Shown: positions 24,152-33,394 of the stretch, one piece after another
Position numbering within the stretch: position 1 is the stretch's first letter
Layout: every line of letters begins with the position of its first letter
Origin: Qipengyuania mesophila
Lineage (GTDB): Bacteria > Pseudomonadota > Alphaproteobacteria > Sphingomonadales > Sphingomonadaceae
Direction of reading: 5' to 3'
Assembly: GCF_019711655.1 (NCBI RefSeq)
Contig: NZ_JAIGNU010000001.1
Coordinates: 1,583,501 to 1,647,500, forward strand
DNA: 64,000 bases
Translations under genes and position numbers: made by a program
Notes under the pieces: generated by a model
Told to the model about the DNA's origin: nothing
Databases searched by the model: none
Seen by the model: only the letters and a program-made list of their open reading frames with translations

Positions 24152-24892
24152 ATGGCCGACGCCTATGACACGCTGACCGAAAAGGAGAAGGAAACGCTGC
24201 GACTCATGGTCCGCGGCCACGACGCCAAGTCGGCGGCGGCCGAGCTGGATTTGTCGGTGCATAAGATCAACGAGCGCCTGCGCGCGGTGCGGCGCAAGCT
24301 CGAGGTGACGAGCAGCCGCGAGGCAGCGCGCCTGCTGCTCGAGAGCGAGGGCGGCGCCTACGAAAATCTTGCGGACAAGGAATTGGGGGATGCCGGCGCG
24401 CAGCAAAGGACTGACGATGACCGGGCAACGGCAGGCACGTCCGTCCGCCGTCCGATTGTTGCAGGAGTTCTCATCATGCTCACCCTCGCCGCCGTACTGG
24501 TGCTTGCTGCGACCAGCGCCACGCACGAACCGCCCGTCGACACTCCTCCCGAAGAGGTCGCCCGCGACCATGCGAATGAAGACGCGGCGCGGGCATGGCT
24601 CGCATTGACCGATGCGCATGACTGGGAAGCCAGCTATGCGGCAACTGGGAGCCAGTTCCGCGATCTCAACACGCTCGATGTTTGGATGAAGGCCTCGCAA
24701 GAGGCCCGTGCTCCGCTCGGCGCGGTTCTGTCACGCGAGGCGATCGGCTATCGCGATGTGCACGCGCCTCCTCTTGGGTATGGCGAGGTCCAGTTCCGCA
24801 CCGACTTCGCTACTCGCAAGGGTGTTGTCGAAACGGTGACGCTCGAACGTGAAGGCGATGATCTGCGCGTGGTCGCTTATATTATCGACTGA
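24152..24892 (+). CDS. Membrane-anchored LuxR-type HTH protein with DUF4019 domain
   Basis: 246 aa. Residues 1-70 form a LuxR/GerE helix-turn-helix (LTEKEKETLRLMVRGHDAKS, then HKINERLRAVRRKL). A linker and a single transmembrane helix follow (about 102-122; RRPIVAGVLIMLTLAAVLVLA). The remainder (ARAWLALTDAHDWEASYAAT...) is a DUF4019 domain that would lie in the periplasm. This places a DNA-binding domain and an outside domain on one chain, as in one-component membrane regulators. DUF4019 has no established ligand. Target genes are unknown; the divergent RHH gene is one candidate. Confidence 0.82.
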   Translation: MADAYDTLTEKEKETLRLMVRGHDAKSAAAELDLSVHKINERLRAVRRKLEVTSSREAARLLLESEGGAYENLADKELGDAGAQQRTDDDRATAGTSVRRPIVAGVLIMLTLAAVLVLAATSATHEPPVDTPPEEVARDHANEDAARAWLALTDAHDWEASYAATGSQFRDLNTLDVWMKASQEARAPLGAVLSREAIGYRDVHAPPLGYGEVQFRTDFATRKGVVETVTLEREGDDLRVVAYIID

Positions 24893-24936
24893 TTGGGCGG
24901 CAAGTCCGGCTGCGCGTCCGCCGCCGGGCCCCCCCG

Positions 24937-25662
24937 TCAATACATGTGCTGGCCTCCGTTAATGCTCATGGTCGAGCCGGTGACGAATGCGGCATGCTCG
25001 GAGCACAGGAAGCTGACCCCGCGGGCGATCTCGCTCGCCTTGCCCAGGCGACCGACGGGGATCTTGGCGACAATCTTCTCGAGCACCGGTTCGGGCACAG
25101 CGGCGACCATGTCGGTGTCGATATAGCCCGGGGCGATGGCGTTGACGGTGATGCCGAAGCGCGCACCTTCCTGCGCCAGCGCCTTCGTGAAGCCGTGGAT
25201 GCCGCTCTTGGCCGCGGCATAGTTGACCTGGCCATATTGTCCTGCCTGGCCATTGATCGAACCGATGTTGACGATCCGGCCCCAGCCGCGCTCCTTCATG
25301 CCGGCGAAGGTTGCCTTGGCCATGTTGAAGCACCCGCCGAGATTGGTGCGCATGACGGCATCCCAATCTTCGTAGCTCATCTTCAGGAGGGTGCCGTCGC
25401 GGGTGATCCCGGCATTGTTGACCACCACGTCGATTGCCCCGTGCTCCTGCTCGACCGTCTTGCACGCCTCTTGCACGGCGTCGAAGTCCCCGACATCGAA
25501 CTTGATCGTAGGAATACCAGTCTCGTCGGAGAACTTTCGCCCCGCATCGTCATTGCCGGCGTAGTTCGCGACGACCGTGAACCCGCGCTCGTCGCGCAGT
25601 CGTTCGCAGATGGCGCGGCCGATCCCGCGCGTGCCCCCGGTTACGATGGCAACACGTCCCAT
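24937..25662 (-). CDS. phaB: Acetoacetyl-CoA reductase (NADPH)
   Basis: 241 aa short-chain dehydrogenase of the PhaB/PhbB type, reducing acetoacetyl-CoA to (R)-3-hydroxybutyryl-CoA for polyhydroxyalkanoate synthesis. Seen: the cofactor loop TGGTRGIGRAI, NNAG, the catalytic Ser in NIGSINGQ and YAAAK, and a C-terminal SINGGQHMY typical of the family. I start it at the ATG at 25662, which has GGGAG nine bases upstream, rather than at an in-frame TTG five codons earlier. No PHA synthase is in the window, but a PHA depolymerase is at 49.5 kb. Confidence 0.92.
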   Translation of the reverse strand: MGRVAIVTGGTRGIGRAICERLRDERGFTVVANYAGNDDAGRKFSDETGIPTIKFDVGDFDAVQEACKTVEQEHGAIDVVVNNAGITRDGTLLKMSYEDWDAVMRTNLGGCFNMAKATFAGMKERGWGRIVNIGSINGQAGQYGQVNYAAAKSGIHGFTKALAQEGARFGITVNAIAPGYIDTDMVAAVPEPVLEKIVAKIPVGRLGKASEIARGVSFLCSEHAAFVTGSTMSINGGQHMY

Positions 25663-25778
25663 AGGTGATTCTCCCAAGCTTTCCGTAGCGTCTCCAGCAA
25701 CCTAGGCGCGGCACGCGGCGCACGCCAAGTCCTTTCGCCGATCGGGGCGAGGGCACAGTGGTATTCTTTCGGAAAAGG

Positions 25779-26543
25779 TTAGAAGCTGACCCGCGTGCCG
25801 ACGTAGACGGCCTGGTCGTCTTCGACCCCGTCGGTCAGCGGAGCCAGCCGATTGCTGTCCTTGGACACGCGGACACCGGCGGTGACGTTCACATTGCCGA
25901 CCACGCGATAGGAGGTGCTCAGGTCGAGGGTCTGGCTTCCCGCCCCGCCGAGCGTACGCGGCGAGCGACCGGCGTTTTCTTCCTTCTCGAGCGCCAGGCG
26001 CGAGCCGAAGCGGCTCGGTTTCTCGGCCTTCTCGGCCTTTTCGGGCGCGAAACTCGCGAGATCGGGCATGCCCATGTCGCGCAGGCCGACCGAAACGGCG
26101 GTTTCCTTGGTCGGCTGGGCGAAGCTCTGGTAGCCGCGCGCCACGCCGAGATTGTAGCTTGTCGGGCTGATCGCGAGAATGCGTTCGCGGCTGTCGGAAG
26201 TGCCGGTGGCGTCGAGCGCAGTGCGGACCGAGATCGCGCGGGCGGTGGCATCGTCGACCCGGACCGCGACGGTCACGGTGCGATCCTTCGACAACGGCGA
26301 CTTGTTCGCCGGGGTAAAGCGCAAGCCATCCTCGCCGATCACGGCGGCGACGCGGGCGGCGAGCCGCGCATCGACCTTCGGCGGAGTGAAGGGCAGGTAA
26401 GAAACGGTTTCGGGCAGTTCCGCCGCGGAGCCGGTCTCGACCACCGCGAGGCCGGCGACGGGAATCGACAGCGCCAGACCGGCAACAGCCAGCGCCGCGG
26501 GAGCGAACCGCGCCTTGCCCTGACTTTTGACCGAACGTGCCAT
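25779..26543 (-). CDS. Exported protein of unknown function, possible outer-membrane strand protein
   Basis: 254 aa. An N-terminal signal peptide (FAPAALAVAGLALSIPVAGLA) is followed by PETVSYLPFTPPKVDARLA and then alternating polar/apolar stretches. The last third reads as amphipathic strands (LDLSTSYRVVGNVNVTAGVRV ... AVYVGTRVSF) and ends in Phe, the usual C-terminal residue of outer-membrane barrel proteins. A short Ala/Glu/Lys segment (PEKAEKAEKPS) interrupts it. I recognise no family. The start is the first ATG after a 338-bp gap. Confidence 0.65.
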   Translation of the reverse strand: MARSVKSQGKARFAPAALAVAGLALSIPVAGLAVVETGSAAELPETVSYLPFTPPKVDARLAARVAAVIGEDGLRFTPANKSPLSKDRTVTVAVRVDDATARAISVRTALDATGTSDSRERILAISPTSYNLGVARGYQSFAQPTKETAVSVGLRDMGMPDLASFAPEKAEKAEKPSRFGSRLALEKEENAGRSPRTLGGAGSQTLDLSTSYRVVGNVNVTAGVRVSKDSNRLAPLTDGVEDDQAVYVGTRVSF

Positions 26544-26881
26544 CGCTAACCCGCTTCCCTTATCCCTTCCCGACTCCAAGCCACAGATCCGCTGAACGGT
26601 TCCTGACTTTCCCCTCTTGCGTGGGGCGAGTCCCTTTCTTCTTGCAGGCCAGACTAGCACCCGTTCGGCACAGGGCCAGCTTTTCCACAGGCGCTCCGGC
26701 AATTGGCCGCAAGGTGTTGCCAAGTTTCCACAAGCTGAGAGCCGTGGCGCTGGCGGCCCGCGCGGGATTAAGCCCGCATTCACCCTCGAAAGGCTGTGTG
26801 CGGCCTTGTGGGCCCAACGCCTTGCTCCGCAGCGTGCAGGCATTATAGAGCCTTGAAACCCGCAGGATACCAAGGACCGAC
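26544..26881. other. Intergenic region of 338 bp between divergent genes
   Basis: Holds the promoters of two divergent envelope genes. TTTTCCACA (26681-26689) and GTTTCCACA (26724-26732) lie 43 bp apart in the same direction and resemble DnaA boxes with one and two mismatches to TTATCCACA. A weak GCGGG/CCCGC stem lies near 26765-26780, and a TATAGA near 26849 could be a -10 box for the DUF3576 gene. I see no convincing small gene or RNA. Confidence 0.4.
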
Positions 26882-27328
26882 ATGAGCGCTCTCGCAAACC
26901 TCCGCCGACCCGCAACCATTGCCGTGGCGATCGCTGCAACGCTCGGCCTTTCGGCCTGCGGCGGGCGCGAGCGGCCCAAGGCGGATCTCGCGGCGGCGCA
27001 GGTCACCACCATCGGCGTCAATTCCTATCTCTGGCGCGCCGCGCTCGAAGCGGTCAGCTTCGCTCCGCTGCTCCAGGCCGACAGCAATGGCGGGGTGATC
27101 GTCACCGACTGGTACGCCAATCCCAGCAATCCGGGCGAGCGGGTGAAGATGACCGTGACGATCCTCGATTCGGACCTGCGCGCCGACGCGCTGCGCGTCG
27201 CCGCCAGTCGCCAGGTCAGCCAGGGCGGGACCTGGGTCGATGCCCCGGTCCAGGCAGCCACGGTGCAGAAGCTGGAAGACATCATCCTGACCAAGGCACG
27301 CGAACTGCGCCGCCAGGCGGTTGGCTGA
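26882..27328 (+). CDS. DUF3576 lipoprotein
   Basis: 148 aa. The signal LRRPATIAVAIAATLGLSACGG contains a lipobox ending in Cys, so the mature protein is lipid-anchored in the periplasm. The rest matches DUF3576: TTIGVNSYLWRAALEAVSF, then GGVIVTDWYANP and RVKMTVTILDSDLRADALRV. The family occurs in alphaproteobacteria next to envelope genes, but its biochemical role is unknown. Here it precedes leuS-lptE-holA by 67 bp on the same strand and may belong to that transcript. Association with the Lpt pathway through LptE is only positional. Confidence 0.85.
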   Translation: MSALANLRRPATIAVAIAATLGLSACGGRERPKADLAAAQVTTIGVNSYLWRAALEAVSFAPLLQADSNGGVIVTDWYANPSNPGERVKMTVTILDSDLRADALRVAASRQVSQGGTWVDAPVQAATVQKLEDIILTKARELRRQAVG

Positions 27329-27395
27329 TCGCCCGCGAGGGCGCCCGGCAAAAGCGCCTTCCAATAGGCTGCAAAATCCGTAAACGCGGCTCCCT

Positions 27396-29918
27396 ATGAG
27401 CAGCGATACCCGTTTCGATCCGGCCGGCGCCGATGCGCGCTGGCAAAATGCGTGGGATGAGGCGCAGACCTTCCGCGCCGACAGCGATTCCCCCAAGCCC
27501 AAGAGCTACGTGCTCGAGATGTTCCCCTATCCCTCGGGGCGCATCCATATCGGCCATGTGCGCAATTACACGATGGGCGACGTGCTGGCGCGCTACAAGA
27601 AGGCGCGCGGGTTCGAAGTGCTGCACCCGATGGGCTGGGACGCCTTCGGCATGCCGGCGGAAAACGCCGCCATGGAGAAAGGCGTCCACCCCGGCGGCTG
27701 GACCCGCGACAATATCGAACACATGAAGGCTCAGCTGAAGCGGCTGGGCTTCGCGCTCGACTGGAGCCGCGAACTCGCCACCTGCGAGCCCGAATACTAC
27801 GGCCACGAACAGGCGCTGTTCCTCGACATGTACGAGGCCGGGCTGGTCTATCGCAAGGAGAGCGAGGTCAACTGGGACCCGGTCGATATGACCGTGCTCG
27901 CCAACGAACAGGTGATCGACGGCAAGGGCTGGCGCTCGGGCGCCGAGGTCGAGCGACGCAAGCTCAACCAGTGGTTCATGCGCATCACCGATTTCGCCGA
28001 GGATCTCCTCGACGGCCTCGGCACACTCGACGACTGGCCCGACAAGGTCCGGCTGATGCAGGAGAACTGGATCGGCAAGTCGCGTGGACTCGAATTCCGC
28101 TTCGATCTGTCGAATGGCGACACGCTGCCGGTCTACACCACGCGCCCCGACACGATCTTCGGCGCAAGCTTCGTCGCGGTCGCCGCCGATCACCCGGTGG
28201 CGCAGGGCGTCGCCGCGCAGAACTGCGACGCGGCGAAGTTCATCGAATTGTGCAAGAAGGGCGGCACCACCGCTGCCGAACTCGAGACGGCGGAAAAGCT
28301 CGGCTTCGATACCGGGATCGGCGCGAAGCATCCCTTCACCGGCGAACACCTGCCGGTCTTCATCGCGAATTTCGTGCTCATGGATTACGGCACCGGGGCG
28401 ATCATGGCGGTGCCGGGCCACGACCAGCGCGACTTCGAATTCGCCACCAAATACGGCCTACCGATACCGCGCGTGGTGGCGCCGAGCGTCGACGATGCGG
28501 GCAAGCCCTTCGACGGCGAAGCCGAACCCGGCGAAGGCGTTCTGGTGAATTCGGACTTCCTCGACGGAATGGAAGTCGAGGAGGCCAAGCGCGAGATCAT
28601 CCGCCGCATCGAGGAACAGGGTCGCGGCGAAGGCAAGACCGTCTGGCGCCTGCGCGACTGGGGTGTCAGCCGCCAGCGCTACTGGGGCACGCCGATCCCC
28701 TTCATCCACTGCGGCGCATGCGGCGTGGTGCCCGTGCCCAAGGCCCAGCTTCCCGTCGTGCTGCCCGAAGACGTCGATTTCCAGACACCCGGCAATCCGC
28801 TGTTGCGCCATCCGACGTGGAAGCACGTCGACTGCCCCAAATGCGGCGGAAAGGCGGAGCGCGAAACCGACACGCTCGACACCTTCACCAACAGTTCGTG
28901 GTATTTCCTGCGTTTCGCCAGCCAGCCCGCCGACAAGCCCTTCGACCGCGAGGAAGTCGCCAAATGGCTGCCGGTCGAACAATATATCGGCGGGATCGAG
29001 CATGCGATCCTGCACCTGCTCTACGCCCGCTTCTGGACCCGGGCACTGGCCCGCATGGGCCAGATCGAGGTGAAGGAACCATTCGCCTCGCTCTTCACGC
29101 AGGGCATGGTGACGCATGAGACCTACAGCCGCAAGGAAGGCGGCAAGACCGTCTACTACGCGCCCGAAGAAATCAGCCGCGAGGCCGAGCGCGCGCTGCT
29201 CAAGGACGATGGCGGCGAGGTCGAAATCGGTCGCGTCATCAAGATGTCGAAGTCGAAGAAGAACGTCGTCGACCCCGACACCATCATCGACACCTATGGC
29301 GCCGACGCAGTGCGCTGGTTCATGCTTTCCGACAGCCCGCCCGAACGCGACCTGCCCTGGTCAGAGGCAGGCATCGAGGGCTGCAGCCGCTTTGTCCATC
29401 GCCTCTGGCGCCTGTTCTCTGCCTATGACGCAGGCGCCGAGGGCGAGGACAAGTCGCTCGATCGCAAGACGCACCAGACCGTCGCAGCTGTCGCCGACGA
29501 CATCGAGGCGCTGGGCTTCAACAAGGCCGTCGCGCGGATCTACGAACTCACCGGCGCGGTCGAGAAGGCCGCCGCTTCGGCCAGCCGTTCTGCCGCGATC
29601 CGCACACTCGTGCAGTTGGTCGCGCCGATGATGCCGCATCTCGCCGAAGAAGCATGGGCGTCGCTCGGCGAAGGCGGCCTTGTCGCCGACGCGCCCTGGC
29701 CCGAAGTCGATCCGGCGCTGCTGGTCGAGGACGAAGTCACCATCGCCGTCCAGCACAAGGGCAAGCTGCGCGATACGCTGACCGCGCCCAAGGGTGCCTC
29801 GAAGGACACGCTCGAGGCGATGGCGCTCGCGTCGGAAAACGTCCAGCGCTCGATCGACGGGGCCGAAATTCGCAAGGTCATTGTCGTGCCCGACAGATTG
29901 GTGAATATCGTCACCTGA
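27396..29918 (+). CDS. leuS: Leucyl-tRNA synthetase
   Basis: 840 aa class Ia synthetase. The HIGH motif appears in [18 protein letters not shown] near residue 50. The CP1 editing domain (about 220-420) carries [13 protein letters not shown] and [16 protein letters not shown] zinc-finger-like CPKCGG insert follows the catalytic core, KMSKSKKN is near 615, and the anticodon domain and C-terminal extension are complete. I looked for a leucine leader peptide in the 67-bp gap before it and found none. The stop overlaps the lptE start (TGATG). Confidence 0.97.
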   Translation: MSSDTRFDPAGADARWQNAWDEAQTFRADSDSPKPKSYVLEMFPYPSGRIHIGHVRNYTMGDVLARYKKARGFEVLHPMGWDAFGMPAENAAMEKGVHPGGWTRDNIEHMKAQLKRLGFALDWSRELATCEPEYYGHEQALFLDMYEAGLVYRKESEVNWDPVDMTVLANEQVIDGKGWRSGAEVERRKLNQWFMRITDFAEDLLDGLGTLDDWPDKVRLMQENWIGKSRGLEFRFDLSNGDTLPVYTTRPDTIFGASFVAVAADHPVAQGVAAQNCDAAKFIELCKKGGTTAAELETAEKLGFDTGIGAKHPFTGEHLPVFIANFVLMDYGTGAIMAVPGHDQRDFEFATKYGLPIPRVVAPSVDDAGKPFDGEAEPGEGVLVNSDFLDGMEVEEAKREIIRRIEEQGRGEGKTVWRLRDWGVSRQRYWGTPIPFIHCGACGVVPVPKAQLPVVLPEDVDFQTPGNPLLRHPTWKHVDCPKCGGKAERETDTLDTFTNSSWYFLRFASQPADKPFDREEVAKWLPVEQYIGGIEHAILHLLYARFWTRALARMGQIEVKEPFASLFTQGMVTHETYSRKEGGKTVYYAPEEISREAERALLKDDGGEVEIGRVIKMSKSKKNVVDPDTIIDTYGADAVRWFMLSDSPPERDLPWSEAGIEGCSRFVHRLWRLFSAYDAGAEGEDKSLDRKTHQTVAAVADDIEALGFNKAVARIYELTGAVEKAAASASRSAAIRTLVQLVAPMMPHLAEEAWASLGEGGLVADAPWPEVDPALLVEDEVTIAVQHKGKLRDTLTAPKGASKDTLEAMALASENVQRSIDGAEIRKVIVVPDRLVNIVT

Positions 29919-30406
29919 TGCGCATCCTCTTCGCCAGCCTCGCCCTTGCACTCCTGTCGGCATGCGGCCTCTCGCCCATGTATGCGGGCGGCGGCAGCGG
30001 CGCGGTGGCGCAATCGCTCGCGGCAATCGAGGTCGCGCCGATCGAGGGGCGCGCCGGCTGGCTGGTGCGCAGCGCGCTCGAGGAACGCTTTGCCGCCGCG
30101 GGGCAGGCGAGCCCGCAATATCGGATCGAGGTCAGGCTCGACGACCAGCTCGAGGGCCTCGCCGTGCTGCGCGACGATACGATCAGTCGCGAGCGCCGCA
30201 CCTTGCGCGCGCGCTACCAGCTGATCGACCTGACCAGCGGCGAGATCGTGCTCGACGCGACCGACGGATCGGACGCCGGGATCGACGTGGTGTCGAGCGA
30301 GTACGCCGTCATCGCGGCCGAGCAGACTGCGCTCGAGAATCTGTCGCAGGACCTCGCCCAGCGGATCGTGACGCGCGTCGCGTGGGCGCTGCGCGCCGGA
30401 CAGTGA
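29918..30406 (+). CDS. lptE: LPS-assembly lipoprotein LptE
   Basis: 162 aa. [17 protein letters not shown] is a lipoprotein signal with Cys at 16. The mature part (SPMYAGGGSGAVAQSLAAIEV ... ISRERRTLRARYQL) fits the short alphaproteobacterial LptE, which plugs the LptD barrel that inserts LPS in the outer membrane. Position supports the call: lptE between leuS and holA is a widespread order in proteobacteria. It overlaps leuS by one base and holA by four, so all three are coupled. lptD is not in the window. Confidence 0.88.
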   Translation: MRILFASLALALLSACGLSPMYAGGGSGAVAQSLAAIEVAPIEGRAGWLVRSALEERFAAAGQASPQYRIEVRLDDQLEGLAVLRDDTISRERRTLRARYQLIDLTSGEIVLDATDGSDAGIDVVSSEYAVIAAEQTALENLSQDLAQRIVTRVAWALRAGQ

Positions 30407-31449
30407 AGCTCACCAACCGCGATTTCGCGGCCAAAGGGCGCGGTGCCGCGCAGGGCTGCGGCATCTTCTTCTTCTGCGGGCAGGACGAGGCCGGCGCGAG
30501 CGCCGCGGCTAACGATCTCGTCAGCTGGCTCCCCGAACCGGGCGAGCGGGTCGAGATGTCGGGCGCCGAACTGCGCAGCGACCCGGCGAAGCTGGGTGAC
30601 GAAGCACGCACGACCTCGCTGTTCGGCGACCAGCGCCACATCTGGGTCCGCGCCAGCGGGGACGAGGCGCACGAGGCGCTCAAGGTGCTGGTCGAAACGG
30701 GCGATTCGGGGGCAGGCGAGGCCTGCCCGGTGGTCATCGTCGCCACCTCGGCGACCGACAAGTCACGCACCGCCAAGCTGCTCGAGAAGCGCAAGGATGC
30801 GCTGGTGGCGATGTTCTATCCGCCCGACCTGCCATCGGTGACCAAGAGCGTGCGTGCGCTGGCCGACGGGGCCGGCGTCCGGCTTGGCGGGGATCTCGCC
30901 GAACGGATTGCGCGCGCCGCCAATCTCGACGTGCGCCTCGCCCGGAGCGAGGTCGAGAAGCTGGCGCTCTATCTCGATGCGAGCGCGCAGAGCCCGCAGG
31001 CTGCGACCGAGGAAGACCTCGACGCGATCGGTGCGGCGAGCGAGGACGACGGGTTCGCGCCGCTGGTCAACGCCGTGCTCGGCGGGCAGGCTGCCAAGCT
31101 CGGGGTCGAGCTGGCGCGGATGAAGCAGCTCGGCCTTAACCCGGTCGGCGTGCTGCTCGCCTTCGAACGGCGCGCGGCGCAGCTGGCGCGGATCGCCGCG
31201 ACGCTGGGTAGCCGCTCCTTCGGCGATCTCGACCGGGGGGAAGAAGCGCGGCTCGGGATCTTCTTCAAGGAGAAGCGCGAGATCGGTCAGCAGTTCGGCC
31301 TCTGGCGCCACGGCGACAAGCTCGACCGGTTGACCCAGCGACTGGTGACGCTCCACCGCGAACTGCTGACCAACAGCCAGGCCGCCGAGCTGCTGCTCGC
31401 GCAGGGGCTCGCCGAGATCGCGCGGGTCGCGGGCGCCCGGGCGCGCTAG
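30403..31449 (+). CDS. holA: DNA polymerase III delta subunit
   Basis: 348 aa. Part of the clamp-loader that opens the beta ring at replication forks. The N-terminal AAA-like fold is visible (GIFFFCGQDEAGASAAANDL ... VVIVATSATDKSRTAKLLEK), and the C-terminal collar region (NPVGVLLAFERRAAQLARIA) is typical of HolA. The start is GTG at 30403, overlapping the lptE stop (GTGA). It ends 7 bp before the end of convergent lptA. Confidence 0.9.
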   Translation: MKLTNRDFAAKGRGAAQGCGIFFFCGQDEAGASAAANDLVSWLPEPGERVEMSGAELRSDPAKLGDEARTTSLFGDQRHIWVRASGDEAHEALKVLVETGDSGAGEACPVVIVATSATDKSRTAKLLEKRKDALVAMFYPPDLPSVTKSVRALADGAGVRLGGDLAERIARAANLDVRLARSEVEKLALYLDASAQSPQAATEEDLDAIGAASEDDGFAPLVNAVLGGQAAKLGVELARMKQLGLNPVGVLLAFERRAAQLARIAATLGSRSFGDLDRGEEARLGIFFKEKREIGQQFGLWRHGDKLDRLTQRLVTLHRELLTNSQAAELLLAQGLAEIARVAGARAR

Positions 31450-31456
31450 CCCGAAA

Positions 31457-32005
31457 TCAGTTCTCGGGGACCGAGAAGGTGCCCGTCACGCGCCCGCCCG
31501 ATTCGCCTTGCCCGGTAACCGAGGAGGAGCCGCTGGCGCGCCCGTCGACGCTCGACACGCCGCTGGCGAGGTCGATCACCAGCCGCCCGCCATTGAGCGT
31601 GTCGCCGCCGCGGTTGAGGCGGACATTGCCCGCCATGGTGATGATCCGGCGGTTGAAATCGTAGACCGCCGTATCGCCGCGGGCACGCTCGTTGCCGCGC
31701 GTCACATTGACCCCGCCGGTGGCCATGATCCGCTGGATCTTGAGGCTGCCGCTGTCGGTGTAGTTCACGATCGTGCGCGCCGCGCTGAGGTTCAGGCCCG
31801 CCTGCGTGATCTGGACATTGCCCGACAGCACGACGCGGTTCTGCCTGTCCTGCAGCTCGATCCGGTCGGCGGCATAGCTCACCGGAGCGTTCGAATTGTG
31901 CCCGGCGATGGCCTGTGCCGACAGCTGCATGCCGGCGAAGGCGACAGCGGTCACGGCGAAGGAGCCGATGCCCCAGCGGGCCATGGTGAGAAACAGGGGC
32001 TTCAT
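31457..32005 (-). CDS. lptA: LPS transport periplasmic protein LptA
   Basis: 182 aa. A signal peptide (WGIGSFAVTAVAFAGMQLSAQAIA) precedes an OstA-type beta-jellyroll: YAADRIELQDRQNRVVLSGN, IMATGGVNVTRGNERARGD, and RIITMAGNVRLNRGGDTLNGG. LptA forms the periplasmic bridge that carries LPS from LptC to LptD. The ATG overlaps the lptC stop by one base. lptB, often next, is absent here because lptA runs straight into convergent holA. Confidence 0.92.
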   Translation of the reverse strand: MKPLFLTMARWGIGSFAVTAVAFAGMQLSAQAIAGHNSNAPVSYAADRIELQDRQNRVVLSGNVQITQAGLNLSAARTIVNYTDSGSLKIQRIMATGGVNVTRGNERARGDTAVYDFNRRIITMAGNVRLNRGGDTLNGGRLVIDLASGVSSVDGRASGSSSVTGQGESGGRVTGTFSVPEN

Positions 32006-32673
32006 CAGGGCATCCTCAGCTTTCCGGGCGCCATGCGCAGCCGCGCATTGCCCGACAGGGTGATGGTGCGCGCCGAGAGATCGGCGGTCAAGCGGTCGGC
32101 GCGGAAGGTCCCGGCGGGGATCGCACCGTCGACGCCGCCGCTCCCGACGAGGCGCTTTTGGGCGAGGTCGAGCGAGACGTCGCGCGAGAGCATGCGATAG
32201 CCGTCGGCGGCCACCAAGTTCATCGGGCCGATGATCGAGACGACCTCCTGGTCGATATCGTATTGCCCGGCGCGGGCGGAAATGCGCGCGGGGCCTTCGT
32301 CGAGCAGCAGCCGCGCGACGAGATTGTTCATCCGGACGATGCCTTCGGCGCTCGATCGCTGGACGGCTTCGCCCGCGGTCAGCGAGAAGGGGCGGCCCTT
32401 GTCGTCGGCGCCGCGATAGAGCGCATTGTCGACCCGCAGCCGCTCCTTGATGATCGCCACCTTGTTGCGGTCGAGCAGGAAGCTGACCTCGCCGCGCGGG
32501 GACAGCGGGGTCACCACCATCAGCGCGGCGAGCACGCCGACGGCCATCGGCAGGGCGCGCGCGAGGAAGGCGACGAGGCGGTCGTGCGAGCCGCCGGGCT
32601 CGGCCCAGTGCTGGCGCTCGTGCCGCCGTTCCTTGGCTTCGGCCGTCTCTATCCTGCGTTGCCGGGATGCCAT
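32005..32673 (-). CDS. lptC: LPS export protein LptC
   Basis: 222 aa. A charged N-terminal tail is followed by one membrane helix (ALPMAVGVLAALMVVTPLS) and a periplasmic OstA-like domain (VDNALYRGADDKGRPFSLTA, LVARLLLDEGPARISARAGQ). It accepts LPS from the LptBFG extractor and hands it to LptA. It is the middle gene of a minus-strand group: RNase D-like gene, lptC, lptA. The stop overlaps the lptA ATG, so the last two are coupled. Confidence 0.92.
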   Translation of the reverse strand: MASRQRRIETAEAKERRHERQHWAEPGGSHDRLVAFLARALPMAVGVLAALMVVTPLSPRGEVSFLLDRNKVAIIKERLRVDNALYRGADDKGRPFSLTAGEAVQRSSAEGIVRMNNLVARLLLDEGPARISARAGQYDIDQEVVSIIGPMNLVAADGYRMLSRDVSLDLAQKRLVGSGGVDGAIPAGTFRADRLTADLSARTITLSGNARLRMAPGKLRMP

Positions 32674-32697
32674 GGAGCTTGCCTGCCTGCGTGACCC

Positions 32698-33315
32698 TTA
32701 CATGTGGCTGAAGATGTCGTGATCGGCCCAGCCGGCGACATCGAGCCGTGCGCGCGTCGGGAGGAATTCGAAACAGGCCTGCGCCAGTCCGCTGCGGCCC
32801 TCGCGCTCGAGCCGGCGGTCGAGTTCCTCTTTCATCCGGTGAAGATAGCGCACGTCGGAGGCGGCGTATTCGCGTTGCGCATCGGACAGTTCGGGCCCGC
32901 CCCAGTCGCTCGACTGCTGCGCCTTGGAGATGTTCTCGCCGAGCAGTTCCTCGACCAGCATCTTGAGGCCATGGCGGTCGGTATAGGTGCGCACCAGCTT
33001 GCTGGCGATCTTGGTGCAATAGCAGGGCGTCGCCATCACGCCGAGGTAGTGCTCGATCGCGGCAAGGTCGAAGCGCGCGAAGTGGAACAGCTTGAGCCGG
33101 TTCGGATCGCCCAGCACGGCCTTGAGATTGGGCGCGTCGTAGGTGCTGTCGGGGCCGAAGCGGACGAGGTGCTCGTCGCCATTGCCGTCGCTGATCTGGA
33201 CGACGCACAGCCGGTCGCGGATCGTCACCAGGCCCATGGTTTCGGTATCGACGGCCACCGGGCCATCGGCGAGCACGCCTGCGGGGAGGTCTTCTTCGTG
33301 GAAATGCACTGCCAT
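32698..33315 (-). CDS. RNase D-like 3'-5' exonuclease
   Basis: 205 aa, exonuclease domain only, without the HRDC domains of full-length RNase D. DEDDy catalytic residues are in place: VAVDTETMG (D, E), LFHFARFDLAAI (D) and EYAASDVRYLH (Y, D). The same short protein commonly precedes lptC in alphaproteobacteria. It probably trims structured RNAs. The ATG at 33315 is the first that gives a compact domain; the frame stays open about 190 bp further upstream across the divergent ung start. The gap to lptC is 24 bp. Confidence 0.9.
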   Translation of the reverse strand: MAVHFHEEDLPAGVLADGPVAVDTETMGLVTIRDRLCVVQISDGNGDEHLVRFGPDSTYDAPNLKAVLGDPNRLKLFHFARFDLAAIEHYLGVMATPCYCTKIASKLVRTYTDRHGLKMLVEELLGENISKAQQSSDWGGPELSDAQREYAASDVRYLHRMKEELDRRLEREGRSGLAQACFEFLPTRARLDVAGWADHDIFSHM

Positions 33316-33394
33316 GCGCGAGGCCTTAGGCGCATCGGGGATTGTAGGGAAGGGCGGACTGGTCCCTCGCGCAGCAGGCCCTACAATCGCCCGC

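Noticed and set aside
24937-25662. A PHA synthesis operon around acetoacetyl-CoA reductase
   Set aside because: No PHA synthase, phasin or phaR gene adjoins it; the gene stands alone here and phaZ is 24 kb away.
26544-26881. Replication origin
   Set aside because: Only two imperfect DnaA-like boxes, no AT-rich unwinding region, and no hemE, dnaA or parAB neighbours.
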